A DNA stretch of 64,000 bases from Microbacterium sp. MYb45 (GTDB lineage: Bacteria; Actinomycetota; Actinomycetes; Actinomycetales; Microbacteriaceae). Every line of letters begins with the position of its first letter. Positions within the stretch are counted from its first letter, which is position 1. The position numbers and the translations under genes were made by a program. The notes below the pieces were generated by a model that made no database searches, was not told where the DNA came from, and worked only from the letters and a program-made list of their open reading frames with translations. Shown here piece by piece: positions 53,900-63,830 of the stretch. Location: NCBI RefSeq assembly GCF_002979655.1, contig NZ_PCPG01000014.1:33250-97249 (forward strand). Direction: 5' to 3'.

Positions 53900-54792
53900 C
53901 CTCCACCGCCCTGACTCCGGCCGCAACAGCGGGGAGCATCCGTCCGACCCCGCCTTCGGCGACTCCCCGGCCGCCGCGTCGGCGCCGCTCGCGCGGGCAG
54001 ACCTGGACGCTCGTCTCGCTCATCGTGATCTCGCTGTTCACGGTCGCCCCGCTGCTGGCGGTCGTGATCCTCGCACTGTCGCCCGCAGACGCCCCCACGA
54101 TCCCGCACGCGATCCCGGAGGCGCTCACCTTCGACAACATCATCCGGATCTTCCGGGTGGGCGAGTTCCCTCTCTGGGTGTGGAACTCGACCGTCTACTC
54201 GGTCGTCTCGGTCGTCGTCGTCCTGTTCACGGCATCCATGGCCGCCTACGCCCTCGCCCGCAAGCGATTCCCCGGCCGCAACGCGCTGCTGTGGTCGATC
54301 GTGGCGACGCTGATGGTCCCGATGCAGGCGACACTCATCCCGACCTTCATCCTGGTCGCCGGCGCCGGTGGCGTGAATACGCTCTGGGGCCTGATCCTGC
54401 CGACGCTGGCGAACGCGCAGGCGGTGTTCCTGATCCGTCAGTTCGTCGCCGACATGCCGGACGAGCTGTTCGATGCGGCGCGCATCGACGGCGCCGGCGA
54501 GTGGCGGACCTTCGTGTCGATCGTGCTGCCGCTGATCAAGCCGGTGCTCGCGACGCTCGCCATCTTCGTCTTCCTGTGGCACTGGAACGACCTGCTCTGG
54601 CCACTCGTGGTCGGACAGTCCGACGAAGCGCGCACCCTCACCGTGGGTCTGGCCACGCTCAACACCGAGACCGTCTCGACCTCGAACATCATGGCGGCCG
54701 CGCTGATCAGTTTCGTGCCCTGCTTCGTGATCTTCATCTTCCTGCAGCGGCACATCGTCGAGAGCATCACGGCGAGCGGGATCAAGGGATGA
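53896..54792 (+). CDS. ABC sugar transporter permease, MalG-like
   Basis: 298 residues with six helices. The EAA loop is ELFDAARIDGAGEWRTFVSI, and the end QRHIVESITASGIKG has the short C-terminal tail typical of MalG partners. The long Pro/Arg-rich start precedes helix 1. Overlaps with the preceding permease and the following dehydrogenase (54789-54792) couple all three genes. Confidence 0.93.
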   Translation: MTSTALTPAATAGSIRPTPPSATPRPPRRRRSRGQTWTLVSLIVISLFTVAPLLAVVILALSPADAPTIPHAIPEALTFDNIIRIFRVGEFPLWVWNSTVYSVVSVVVVLFTASMAAYALARKRFPGRNALLWSIVATLMVPMQATLIPTFILVAGAGGVNTLWGLILPTLANAQAVFLIRQFVADMPDELFDAARIDGAGEWRTFVSIVLPLIKPVLATLAIFVFLWHWNDLLWPLVVGQSDEARTLTVGLATLNTETVSTSNIMAAALISFVPCFVIFIFLQRHIVESITASGIKG

Positions 54793-55685
54793 GCGCGCAG
54801 GATCCACTGCGCTTCGGGCTGATCGGCGTCGACTCGTCGCACGCGCTGCAGTTCACGAGACTGCTCGGCGACGGGCGCACCGGACGTGTCGCCGGCGGCA
54901 CGGTCGTCGCCGCCTGGCAAGGGCCGACGTCGACCGACTTCCCGCCCAGCCGCGACCGCAACGACGCCAATGCGTCGACACTCGCGGAATCGGGGATCGC
55001 CCTGCTCGGCTCCCCCGCGGAGGTCGCTGCTGCCGTCGACGTGCTCCTGCTGGTCTCGTCCGACGCCCGCACCCGCCGCGACCAGTTCATGAGCGTCGCG
55101 GGATTCGACCTGCCGGTCTACGTCGACACGCGCTTCGCCGCGAACCCGGAGAATGCGGAGGCGATGCTGGCCCACGCGGAGGCCTCGGGCTGCCTCGTAC
55201 TGAGCGGGTCGCCGAAGCGCTTCACCCCCGAGTTCCGCGCAGCGACCACCACCGGGGCCACCTCTGCCGCCCTCACCGGCCCGCTCGTCGTGCAGCCGGG
55301 GCATCCGGGACTCTCCTGGTACGGCGTGCACCTGGTGGACCTCGCCGTCGCCGCCCTCGGGCCGGACTGCGTCAGCATCGAACCACGACGGGCCGACCTG
55401 CTGCTGACCTGGTCCGACGGACGCACCGCGACCATCGGCGGCCCCGCGGAATGGAACCCGTGGACGCGCGGGCAGCTCCGCACCGCGCGCGGCGCAGCCT
55501 CCTTCGAGATCGAAGCGAATGAGGACATGCTCGCCGGGCTTCTCGAGTCGATCATGGCCTCGAGCCGCTCCGGCACACCGAACATCGACCGCGCCGAGGT
55601 CCTCGCGATCTGCCGCATCGTGGCCGCCGGGAACGAGGCACTCGAGTCCGGCGCCACCGTCCGGATTCCCGAGCGCACAGCCTGA
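54789..55685 (+). CDS. Gfo/Idh/MocA-family oxidoreductase, last gene of the sulfatase operon
   Basis: 298 residues, short for the family. It opens LRFGLIGVDSSHALQFTRLL, which has the beta-alpha-beta start but not the classic GxGxxG. A middle block SGCLVLSGSPKRFTPEFRAA lies where EKP would be, and WYGVHLVDLAVAALGPDCVS carries the family's His-Asp region. The missing EKP lysine context means activity is uncertain. It resembles the small Gfo/Idh-like proteins found next to sugar ABC importers. The next gene is convergent. Confidence 0.8.
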   Translation: MSAQDPLRFGLIGVDSSHALQFTRLLGDGRTGRVAGGTVVAAWQGPTSTDFPPSRDRNDANASTLAESGIALLGSPAEVAAAVDVLLLVSSDARTRRDQFMSVAGFDLPVYVDTRFAANPENAEAMLAHAEASGCLVLSGSPKRFTPEFRAATTTGATSAALTGPLVVQPGHPGLSWYGVHLVDLAVAALGPDCVSIEPRRADLLLTWSDGRTATIGGPAEWNPWTRGQLRTARGAASFEIEANEDMLAGLLESIMASSRSGTPNIDRAEVLAICRIVAAGNEALESGATVRIPERTA

Positions 55686-55718
55686 GGACGCTCCGACCCC
55701 GACCGCCGACAGGCCCGC

Positions 55719-56741
55719 TCAGCCCGCGCTGTCGCGCTCGACGAGCTCGGTCGGGATGACCGCGGAGCACTCGGACCGCGGAGCACCCTCGATCGCATCG
55801 ACCAGCGCTGCGACCGCACGGTGGGCGAGGGCGGCGAAGTCCTGCCGGATCGTGGTCAGCGGCGGACGGTAGTTCGCCGCATCCGGCACGTCGTCGAAGC
55901 CGATGACCGCGACATCCTCGGGCACCCGGCGGCCGGACTCGGCCAGGGCGCGCATCAGTCCGAGCGCCATCTGGTCATTGGCGCAGAAGACCGCGGATGC
56001 TCCGGCGAGCGCTCCCCCCGCCGAGTATCCCGAGTCGGCACTCCAGTCACCGCGGACCACGGCGGGCGGGTGGATGCCGGCGGCGATCAGCGTCTCGCGC
56101 CATCCCCGCTCACGCTCGACAGCCGCAAAGGAATCCTCGGGCCCGGCGAGGTGGTGCACCGTCTCGCGTCCGAGGGCGAGGAGCCGAGCCGCAGCCGCAG
56201 CCGCACCGCCCGCATGGTCGCTGTGCACGGAGGTGACCCCCGCGTCGGTCGGCGCATCGACCACGACCAGGCGCAGTCCCGCGGGGGGCTGCGTCGCGGG
56301 AACGAGTGCCGATGCCTCGTTGAGCACGATCGCGCCGTCGACCTCCTGCTCGGCGAGCCGCTCGAAAGCCTCGGCGACGCCGTCGGTCGCGGTCACGAGC
56401 GTCAGGGCGTAGCCGCGTTCCGCCGCCGCTTCGGCCGTGGCCTGCAGCATCCGCGAGTTTCCGACCGTGGCGAGGGTGGTGACGACGAGGCCGATGGTCT
56501 GCGAGCGTCCGGTGCGCAGGGCGCGGGCGGCACGGTGCGGGCGATACCCGAGGTCGGCCATCGCGCTCTTGACGCGGGCGCGGGTGTCCGGGTCGACACG
56601 CGGGCTGCCGTTGACGACGCGCGACACGGTCTGACCAGAGACCCCGGCGCGGGCGGCGACCATGGCCATCGATACACGCCCGGACGGTGATGCGTGCCGT
56701 CCCGAGCGCGGTTCCCCGACCAGGTCGCGTTCGTCTCCCAC
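55719..56741 (-). CDS. LacI-family regulator, divergent from galTKE
   Basis: 340 residues from the GTG at 56739-56741, chosen because GGAG lies 8 bases upstream. A TTG further out (56771) is less likely. The HTH is MAMVAARAGVSGQTVSRVVN and the hinge ALRTGRSQTIGLVV. The effector domain contains FCANDQMALGLMRALAESG and IGFDDVPDAANYRPPLTTIR. It is divergent from galT, with two operator-like sites over the galT promoter, so it is the likely galactose-responsive repressor. It ends 33 bases from the sulfatase operon, convergently, and is probably unrelated to it. Confidence 0.9.
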   Translation of the reverse strand: MGDERDLVGEPRSGRHASPSGRVSMAMVAARAGVSGQTVSRVVNGSPRVDPDTRARVKSAMADLGYRPHRAARALRTGRSQTIGLVVTTLATVGNSRMLQATAEAAAERGYALTLVTATDGVAEAFERLAEQEVDGAIVLNEASALVPATQPPAGLRLVVVDAPTDAGVTSVHSDHAGGAAAAAARLLALGRETVHHLAGPEDSFAAVERERGWRETLIAAGIHPPAVVRGDWSADSGYSAGGALAGASAVFCANDQMALGLMRALAESGRRVPEDVAVIGFDDVPDAANYRPPLTTIRQDFAALAHRAVAALVDAIEGAPRSECSAVIPTELVERDSAG

Positions 56742-56779
56742 GCACTTTCTCCGTTCGCCGCCCGTGCACAACTCCGCAA

Positions 56780-56793
56780 TGTTGACGTTATCA
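56780..56793. promoter_or_regulatory. Operator-like site 1 over the galT -35 box
   Basis: TGTTGACGTTATCA matches the form TGTTnACGTnAACA at all but one fixed position (T for A near the end). It covers the -35 TTGACG (56782-56787). The start-to-start distance to site 2 is 31 bases, about three helical turns. Confidence 0.6.
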
Positions 56794-56811
56794 CGGCCCT
56801 GTGGCTACCAT
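56782..56811 (+). promoter_or_regulatory. galT promoter, leaderless
   Basis: TTGACG (56782-56787, one mismatch to TTGACA), 18-base spacer, TACCAT (56806-56811) as -10. The GTG start at 56818 follows after 6 bases with no ribosome-binding sequence, so the galTKE transcript is likely leaderless. Confidence 0.6.
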
Positions 56812-56824
56812 GTTTACGTGAACA
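56811..56824. promoter_or_regulatory. Operator-like site 2 over the galT start
   Basis: TGTTTACGTGAACA, a palindrome with all positions paired except the fifth pair from each end (T/G). It includes the last base of the -10 box and the galT GTG, ideal for LacI-type repression. Confidence 0.65.
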
Positions 56825-58028
56825 CGCACAATCTTCCTGAGTTGCGCACCGAGACCCTCGGCGCCGGCGTCGTCAAACGCGCCACCACCCTCGCCGACGG
56901 CCGCGACCTCATCTACTACGACGATCCGGGCACCGCGCTCGGAGCCGAGCGCGCCGTCGATGCCCGCACGCTCGACCCGCGTCCCGACACCGCCACGATG
57001 CGCCTCGACGTGCTCACGGGCGACTGGATCACGGTCGCCGCCAACCGGCAGAACCGCGTCATGATGCCCAGTGCCGAGGCCGACCCGCTCGCACCGCAGA
57101 CCCCGGGCAACCCCTCCGAGGTGCCGTCCCGCTACGACGTCGCGGTGTTCGAGAACCGCTCCCCCGCGTTCGGCCCCGCCCTCGCCGAGGCCGTCGGCAC
57201 CGCGCCGCAGGCATCGAACGCGCCGCGCGGCCTCGACGACCTCGCCGCCCTGGGCCTCGGTCGCACCCGTACGTCGGTCGGCCGCTGCGAGGTGGTCTGC
57301 TTCAGTCCCGACCACTCCGGCTCCTTCGGCACGCAGTCCGTCACCCGCGCCCGCACGGTCATCGAGGCCTGGGCTGACCGCACGACCGCGATCTCGAAGC
57401 TGCCCGGCATCCAGCAGATCTTCCCGTTCGAGAACCGCGGCGAGGCGATCGGGGTCACCCTGCCGCACCCGCACGGCCAGATCTACGCCTACCCCTACGT
57501 GACGCCGCGCACCACGCGACTGCTCGAGTCGATCGACCGCACCGCGCCCGACCTGTTCCAGCACATCCTCGAGTCCGAGCAGGCCTCCGAGCGCGTGGTG
57601 TTCCGCGGCGAGCACTGGACGGCCTTCGTCCCCTTCGCCGCCCGCTGGCCGCTCGAGGTGCACCTGATGCCGCACCGCCACGTGCCCGACTTCGCCGAGA
57701 CGACCGAGGCCGAACGAGACGAGCTGGCCCCGCTCTACCTGCGCCTGCTCCGCGGCGTCGATGCCCTGTACGACACCCCGACCCCGTACATCGCCGCCTG
57801 GCACCAGGCGCCCGTGCACATCGGCCGCGACACCGTGCGCCTGCACCTGCAGCTGACGAGCCCGCGCCGGGCCGCCGACAAGCTGAAGTTCCTCGCCGGG
57901 TCCGAGGCCGCGATGGGGGCGTGGGCCGCCGAGGTCCCGCCGGAGGTGGGCGCCGCACGCCTCCGCGAGGCGATCGAACGCTCATCCCCGAACCAGACCC
58001 CGAACCCGACCTCCGACGGAGCATCCGC

Positions 58029-58032
<4 letters not shown>
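56818..58032 (+). CDS. galT: Galactose-1-phosphate uridylyltransferase
   Basis: 404 residues. The catalytic HPH motif is LPHPHGQIYAYPY. Other blocks are LDVLTGDWITVAANRQNR near the start, FENRSPAFG, IQQIFPFENRGEAIG, and the C-terminal WHQAPVHIGRD with HLHLQLTSPRR. It transfers UMP from UDP-glucose to galactose-1-P in the Leloir pathway. The GTG start sits inside the operator and 6 bases after the -10 box. It overlaps galK by 4 bases. Confidence 0.95.
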
Positions 58033-59222
<1,190 letters not shown>

Positions 59223-59271
59223 GAGAATGATCGATCGAGCCGCGACCACTCCGCGGCAGGAGAGGAACGCA

Positions 59272-60252
59272 ATGTCCTGGATCGTCACCGGCGGCGCCGG
59301 CTACATCGGAGCCCACGTCGTCCGGGCCCTCGCCGAAGCAGGGCTCACCCCGGTCGTGCTCGACGACCTCTCCAGCGGCGTCGCGTCGTTCGTGCCCGAG
59401 GGCGTGCCGTTCGTGCAGGGCAGCATCCTCGATCGCGACCTGGTCGAGAAGACGTTGCGCGACCACGACGCCCAGGGCGTCATCCACGTGGCGGGATACA
59501 AGTACGCGGGCGTCTCGGTGCAGCGCCCGTTGCACACCTACGCGCAGAACGTCGAGGGCACCCGGATCATCCTCGAGGCGATGGAGGCCGCCGGAGTCTC
59601 GAACATCGTGTTCTCCTCTTCGGCCGCCGTGTTCGGCACCCCCGACGTCGCGCTCGTCGTCGAGGACACCGCCAAGAAGCCGGCCAGCCCCTACGGCGAA
59701 TCGAAGCTCATCGGCGAGTGGCTGCTGCGCGACCAGGCCATCGCGACGGCCGACTCCGCGCGCCCGCTGCGGCACACCTCGCTGCGGTACTTCAACGTGG
59801 TGGGCTCCGCCGATCCGACGGTCTACGACGTGAGCCCGCACAACCTCTTCCCGATCGTGTTCGAGGCGCTGCTCGCGGGCAAGACCCCGAAGATCTTCGG
59901 TGACGACTACGACACCGCCGACGGCACGAACGTGCGCGACTACGTGCACGTGGGCGACATCGCCGCCGCCCATGTCGCCGCCGCCCAGCGCCTCGCCGAC
60001 GGAAGCACCATCGAGCCCGCGTACAACCTCGGCTCCGGTGACGGGCTCAGCGTGAAACAGATCATGGATGCCGTCGCCCGCGTGACCGGCATCGACTTCA
60101 CGCCCGAGATCGGCCCCCGCCGCCCCGGCGACCCCGACTGCATCGTCGCCACCGGCGAGCTCGCCGCCCGCGACCTCGACTGGACCATGCGGTACACGGT
60201 CGACGAGATGGTGCGCACGGGGTGGGAGGCGCGGCAGGCTGCATCGGTCTGA
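59272..60252 (+). CDS. galE: UDP-glucose 4-epimerase
   Basis: 326 residues. NAD motif TGGAGYIGAHVV near the start, catalytic Tyr and Lys in SPYGESKLIGEWLL, FSSSAAVFG for Ser, and RDYVHVGDIAAAH. It regenerates UDP-glucose from UDP-galactose. The ATG at 59272 is preceded by GGAGAGG. An earlier in-frame ATG at 59227 would add 15 residues ahead of the MSWIVTGGAGYIG start. Closes the galTKE operon, convergent with the transporter gene 2 bases away. Confidence 0.95.
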   Translation: MSWIVTGGAGYIGAHVVRALAEAGLTPVVLDDLSSGVASFVPEGVPFVQGSILDRDLVEKTLRDHDAQGVIHVAGYKYAGVSVQRPLHTYAQNVEGTRIILEAMEAAGVSNIVFSSSAAVFGTPDVALVVEDTAKKPASPYGESKLIGEWLLRDQAIATADSARPLRHTSLRYFNVVGSADPTVYDVSPHNLFPIVFEALLAGKTPKIFGDDYDTADGTNVRDYVHVGDIAAAHVAAAQRLADGSTIEPAYNLGSGDGLSVKQIMDAVARVTGIDFTPEIGPRRPGDPDCIVATGELAARDLDWTMRYTVDEMVRTGWEARQAASV

Positions 60253-60253
60253 C

Positions 60254-61579
60254 TCAGACGTCGCGGGCGCGGATGGGGTAGAGCCAGAAGCACAGCCACG
60301 CGAGGGCGGTGAACCCGAGCGGGATCACGGCGAGCATCAGACGGATTCCACCGTCGACGCTCTCGGGCTGCGCGTCGCCGAGCGTGGCATCGAATCCGGA
60401 TACCGTCAGCACCACCGCGGCCACGATCGCCTGCAGCACCACCGATCCTCGCACCACGAAGCCGTTGACCCCGAAGTAGGCCCCCTCGCGGCGGTGCCCG
60501 GTGCGCACGGCATCCTCGTCGATGATCTGCGCGAGCATGACCTCGAGCAGCTGCAGCAGGCCGCCGACGCCCACCCCGACCGCGACGCCGACCAGCACCG
60601 CCCCGAGCACGTCCGACGGGGCGAGGTAGCCGAGCACGGCGACGCCGAACACCGTCACGCTCCACAGCACCGCCGTGCGCGGCGAGGTGCGGCGGACGAC
60701 CGCGCTCCACAGCACGATCGACGGGATCGCGGTGACGAAGATGGCCCCGAGCAGCAGACTGCCCTCCCCCTCGGCAGCCCCGAGCGAGTACCGCACGTAG
60801 AACGGGATCGCGGCGAGGATCACCGCGATCGAGGTCTGCACGAACAGCGACCCGAGCACGTAGGGGACGAAGGCCCGATTGCGGAAGGTGTACTTCAGCT
60901 GGTCGCCCCACCGCATGGCCTCGGACGCCGCCTCCGGGACCCGGCGCTCGATCATCCCGCCGAGGAACGACCACACGAGCAGCACCAGGCAGACGGCGCC
61001 CAGCACCAGGGCCATCCCCGGCCAGCCGAGCGCGCTGTACAGGGCGGGCGCGCCGGCGGTGCCGAGGACCATGCCGAGGATCGCGAAGATCTGCCGCGGC
61101 ACGTTGCCTCGGGCGCGCTCCTCGGTGGTGCGGAAGATCTCGGGGAACAGGGCCGAGATGTTCAGCACCACGACGACGAACGCGATGTCGTACACGGCGA
61201 CGACCACGAGGAACCACACGATGAGGCCGGCCGCCGGGAGCTCGGGCGGCATCCACACCAGCGCGAAGGCGACCACGAGCGGCACGATGCCCAGACCGAT
61301 CCACGGGATGCGCCGACCCCAGGGAGTGCGCAGCCGGTCGGAGATCGTGCCGACGACCGGATTCAGCACCGCGTTCAGCACACCGTGGGCGATCATCGCC
61401 GCGGCCACCCATCCGGCTGGGACAGCGAGGTGTGAGACGTAGAAGTAGACGATGAAGGCCGAGAAGGTCTGCGCCATCAGTTGGGTCGGGAACCCGGATG
61501 CCCCGAATGCGATCGTCTGCGCCCTGGTCGGCGCCGCATCCAGCCGTCGATCGCGCAGGCGTTCGCCCAGAACCGTCAT
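60254..61579 (-). CDS. GPH-family sugar:cation symporter (MFS)
   Basis: 441 residues with 12 helices. The glycoside-pentoside-hexuronide family signature PVVGTISDRLRTPWGRRIPW lies in the loop after helix 2, and YSLGAAEGEGSLLLGAIF marks the middle. It imports a glycoside or sugar with H+ or Na+. It overlaps the YdjC/ChbG gene by 4 bases (61576-61579), so the two are co-translated and probably share a substrate. The gene end is only 2 bases from galE, convergently. Confidence 0.88.
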   Translation of the reverse strand: MTVLGERLRDRRLDAAPTRAQTIAFGASGFPTQLMAQTFSAFIVYFYVSHLAVPAGWVAAAMIAHGVLNAVLNPVVGTISDRLRTPWGRRIPWIGLGIVPLVVAFALVWMPPELPAAGLIVWFLVVVAVYDIAFVVVVLNISALFPEIFRTTEERARGNVPRQIFAILGMVLGTAGAPALYSALGWPGMALVLGAVCLVLLVWSFLGGMIERRVPEAASEAMRWGDQLKYTFRNRAFVPYVLGSLFVQTSIAVILAAIPFYVRYSLGAAEGEGSLLLGAIFVTAIPSIVLWSAVVRRTSPRTAVLWSVTVFGVAVLGYLAPSDVLGAVLVGVAVGVGVGGLLQLLEVMLAQIIDEDAVRTGHRREGAYFGVNGFVVRGSVVLQAIVAAVVLTVSGFDATLGDAQPESVDGGIRLMLAVIPLGFTALAWLCFWLYPIRARDV

Positions 61580-62505
61580 CGCGCGGACGACCGCTGCAGG
61601 TCGCGCAGGTCACGCCAGCCGATGCGCACGAGAGCCTCGTCTTCGATGGCCTGCAGCACGGCGGGGTCGGTGAGCAGACGCAGCTCGTACCCACGCTTCG
61701 CCGCGCTGAAGTCGACCGCGGCCCGGAGCTCGTCGTCGTCGATCATCGGGTGCAGGTAGATCTCGGTGACGCCGGCAGGAACAGCGCGCAGCAACGCGAT
61801 GAAGCCGTCGCGCACCTGCTCGTAGGTCTCCTCGTCGGGCTCGCCCTCGCGGAGGAGCTCGAAGGGATGCGACCAGAGCCGATCGATGATCTCGATGCCG
61901 CTGGCGTCCGCTGCGGCCGCCGCGTCGTCGAGCTTGGCCTGCAACGCGGCATCCTCCCCCACCCCGTCCATCGTCCGCGGCAGCCGGAACGGGAGGCCGT
62001 TGCGGGCGGCGAGCTCGAACACCGGGCGCAGGAAGTCGTGGCCGGTGACGAGGCCGTAGACCGAGCCCATGTGGTTGTCGAGGTGCGTCACGTCGACCCC
62101 GGCGTCGAGCGCGGCCTGCAGCTGGGCGGCGAGCTCGGCGGCGACATCGTCGTCGGTCGCATCCCGCTCGACGGTCGCGACATCAGCGGGGAAGAAACCG
62201 TCGGCGTCGACGAGGCTCGTTCCCGTGCCGGTCAATGGGCGCCAGCGGTAGCGTCTCCACTCGCTGGTGAGCACCAGGTGCACGCCGACGTCGAGGTCCG
62301 TGCGGGAAGCCGCGAAGGCCAGCGCTTCGGGCGACCACGAGCACGGGACCATCACGGTCGTCGAGTCGATGTGCCCGGTCGTGAGCAGCTCGACGATCGC
62401 GGTGTTCGCCGCATGGCACATGCCGAAGTCGTCGGCGTTGAGGATGATCGCCCGCGCGCCGGGTGCGAGGCCGAGGCGGTCGGCGAGATCGGAGGGAGCG
62501 GTCAT
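61576..62505 (-). CDS. YdjC/ChbG-family carbohydrate deacetylase
   Basis: 309 residues. Metal-site motifs: LNADDFGMCHAANTAI near residue 22, VDVTHLDNHMGSVYGL, and TEIYLHPMIDDDEL. The DD and H ligands are those of ChbG, which removes one acetyl group from chitobiose or similar N-acetylated oligosaccharides. Linked to the GPH transporter by a 4-base overlap and under the nearby ROK regulator, it suggests uptake and deacetylation of an acetylated di- or oligosaccharide. It is 52 bases downstream of the ROK gene. Confidence 0.87.
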   Translation of the reverse strand: MTAPSDLADRLGLAPGARAIILNADDFGMCHAANTAIVELLTTGHIDSTTVMVPCSWSPEALAFAASRTDLDVGVHLVLTSEWRRYRWRPLTGTGTSLVDADGFFPADVATVERDATDDDVAAELAAQLQAALDAGVDVTHLDNHMGSVYGLVTGHDFLRPVFELAARNGLPFRLPRTMDGVGEDAALQAKLDDAAAAADASGIEIIDRLWSHPFELLREGEPDEETYEQVRDGFIALLRAVPAGVTEIYLHPMIDDDELRAAVDFSAAKRGYELRLLTDPAVLQAIEDEALVRIGWRDLRDLQRSSAR

Positions 62506-62557
62506 CAGAGGTCCTGTCGGGTAGGGACGGGCGATCGGGGGCGACGATCGGGGGTGC

Positions 62558-63706
62558 TCAGCGGCCGGGCTTCGGCGTCGGCGTCAGGATGCGGGTGAAG
62601 AGCATGCTGCGGAGGGCGGATGCCGCTTCGTCGACGGCGCCGACCAGCGGGGCTTCCGGGCCGAACGAGGAGACCAGGAACCGCAGCGGCAGCTGGGCGG
62701 CATACTCGTCTGCGACGCGCTGGATCGCGTCGACCAGCACGGGATGGGCTGCCGTGCCGCTGAGGATGAACGCCTCCGGGTCCAGCACCAGGCCGATGCT
62801 GCCGGCCACGAGGACGATGCGCTTGCCGATCTCGGCGACGACCCGGATCGCGGCTTCGTCACCGCGACCGGCGGCTTCGAGATGGTCCTCCAACGTGGCC
62901 TCGGCGTCTCGCCCTTCCCCGAGTGCGAGATCTCCGACCACGGCGTCGCTCACGATGGGCGCCCCGATCGGGAGCGGAGTCTGCGGCAGGTACATGACCT
63001 CGCCCGCGACACCGGAGAATCCGCGGTGCAGTGCGCCGTCGATCACGATGCCGGCACCGAGCCCGTCGTCGAGGAGCAGCAGCGCGAAACTGGCGAGGTC
63101 GCCGCCCACGCCCGCCGTGAGCTCGGCGAGGGCGGCGAGGTTGACGTCGTTCTCGATGCGTACCGGGCAGCCGAGCGATGCGGTCAGCGCAGCGCGGAAG
63201 GCGCCGCCGTCCGGACCGAGATCGTCGCGGATGCCGCCATCGGCGGTGACGATCCCGGGAATGCCGACGACAGCGAGGTGGATCGCACCCTTGGCCGCCT
63301 TCACCGAGCCTCGGCAACGGTCGACGAGGGCGACGATGTGCTCGACGCGATCCTCCTGCAGCGGTAGCACGGCGTGCTCCTCTGCGTGCACGACTCCGCG
63401 GGCGTCGACGAGCACCACGTGCGCGGCATGGTGGTCGATGTGCACGGCGGCGGCGAACCCGAGCCGCGGATGCAGGGTCACACGACCGGCGGCAGGCCCC
63501 CGCGTCTCGCGGTCGATGCCTGCCGAGGCGACGGCGCCCGCTGCCTCGAGCATCCGCAGCACCTGGGTGACGGCCGTGCGGGACAGCCCCGTCGCCGACA
63601 TCAGCTCCGCGCGGGTCTGCGGACCGCTGCGCGCGAGCGCCTCCAGGATCGCGCGACCGTTGAGCGTGCGTAGCAGGCCCTGCGGTCCCGCGAGTGGTCT
63701 GGACAT
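62558..63706 (-). CDS. ROK-family regulator, without the zinc motif
   Basis: 382 residues. Winged helix (LNGRAILEALARSGPQTRAE and LSRTAVTQVLRMLEAAGAV) plus a ROK domain (LLLDDGLGAGIVIDGALHRG). The zinc-binding CxCGxxGCxE motif of typical ROK proteins, present in the ROK protein at 47940-49103, is absent here; the matching region reads GFSGVAGEVMYLPQTPLPIG. The phospho-sugar loop is retained in part. Probably a repressor of the downstream ydjC-GPH pair. No clear operator palindrome is seen in its 5' region. Confidence 0.85.
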   Translation of the reverse strand: MSRPLAGPQGLLRTLNGRAILEALARSGPQTRAELMSATGLSRTAVTQVLRMLEAAGAVASAGIDRETRGPAAGRVTLHPRLGFAAAVHIDHHAAHVVLVDARGVVHAEEHAVLPLQEDRVEHIVALVDRCRGSVKAAKGAIHLAVVGIPGIVTADGGIRDDLGPDGGAFRAALTASLGCPVRIENDVNLAALAELTAGVGGDLASFALLLLDDGLGAGIVIDGALHRGFSGVAGEVMYLPQTPLPIGAPIVSDAVVGDLALGEGRDAEATLEDHLEAAGRGDEAAIRVVAEIGKRIVLVAGSIGLVLDPEAFILSGTAAHPVLVDAIQRVADEYAAQLPLRFLVSSFGPEAPLVGAVDEAASALRSMLFTRILTPTPKPGR

Positions 63707-63830
63707 GTGCTCCGGCGTCTACCTCTCAATTCACGGACGGCCCCAGAAACGGGGCCCGGCGCAATGCCCGCAAGCATGCCACATCGTGTCGCACAGGTCG
63801 ACAGTTCACGCCGAGCCCGGTCGTGGCCGC

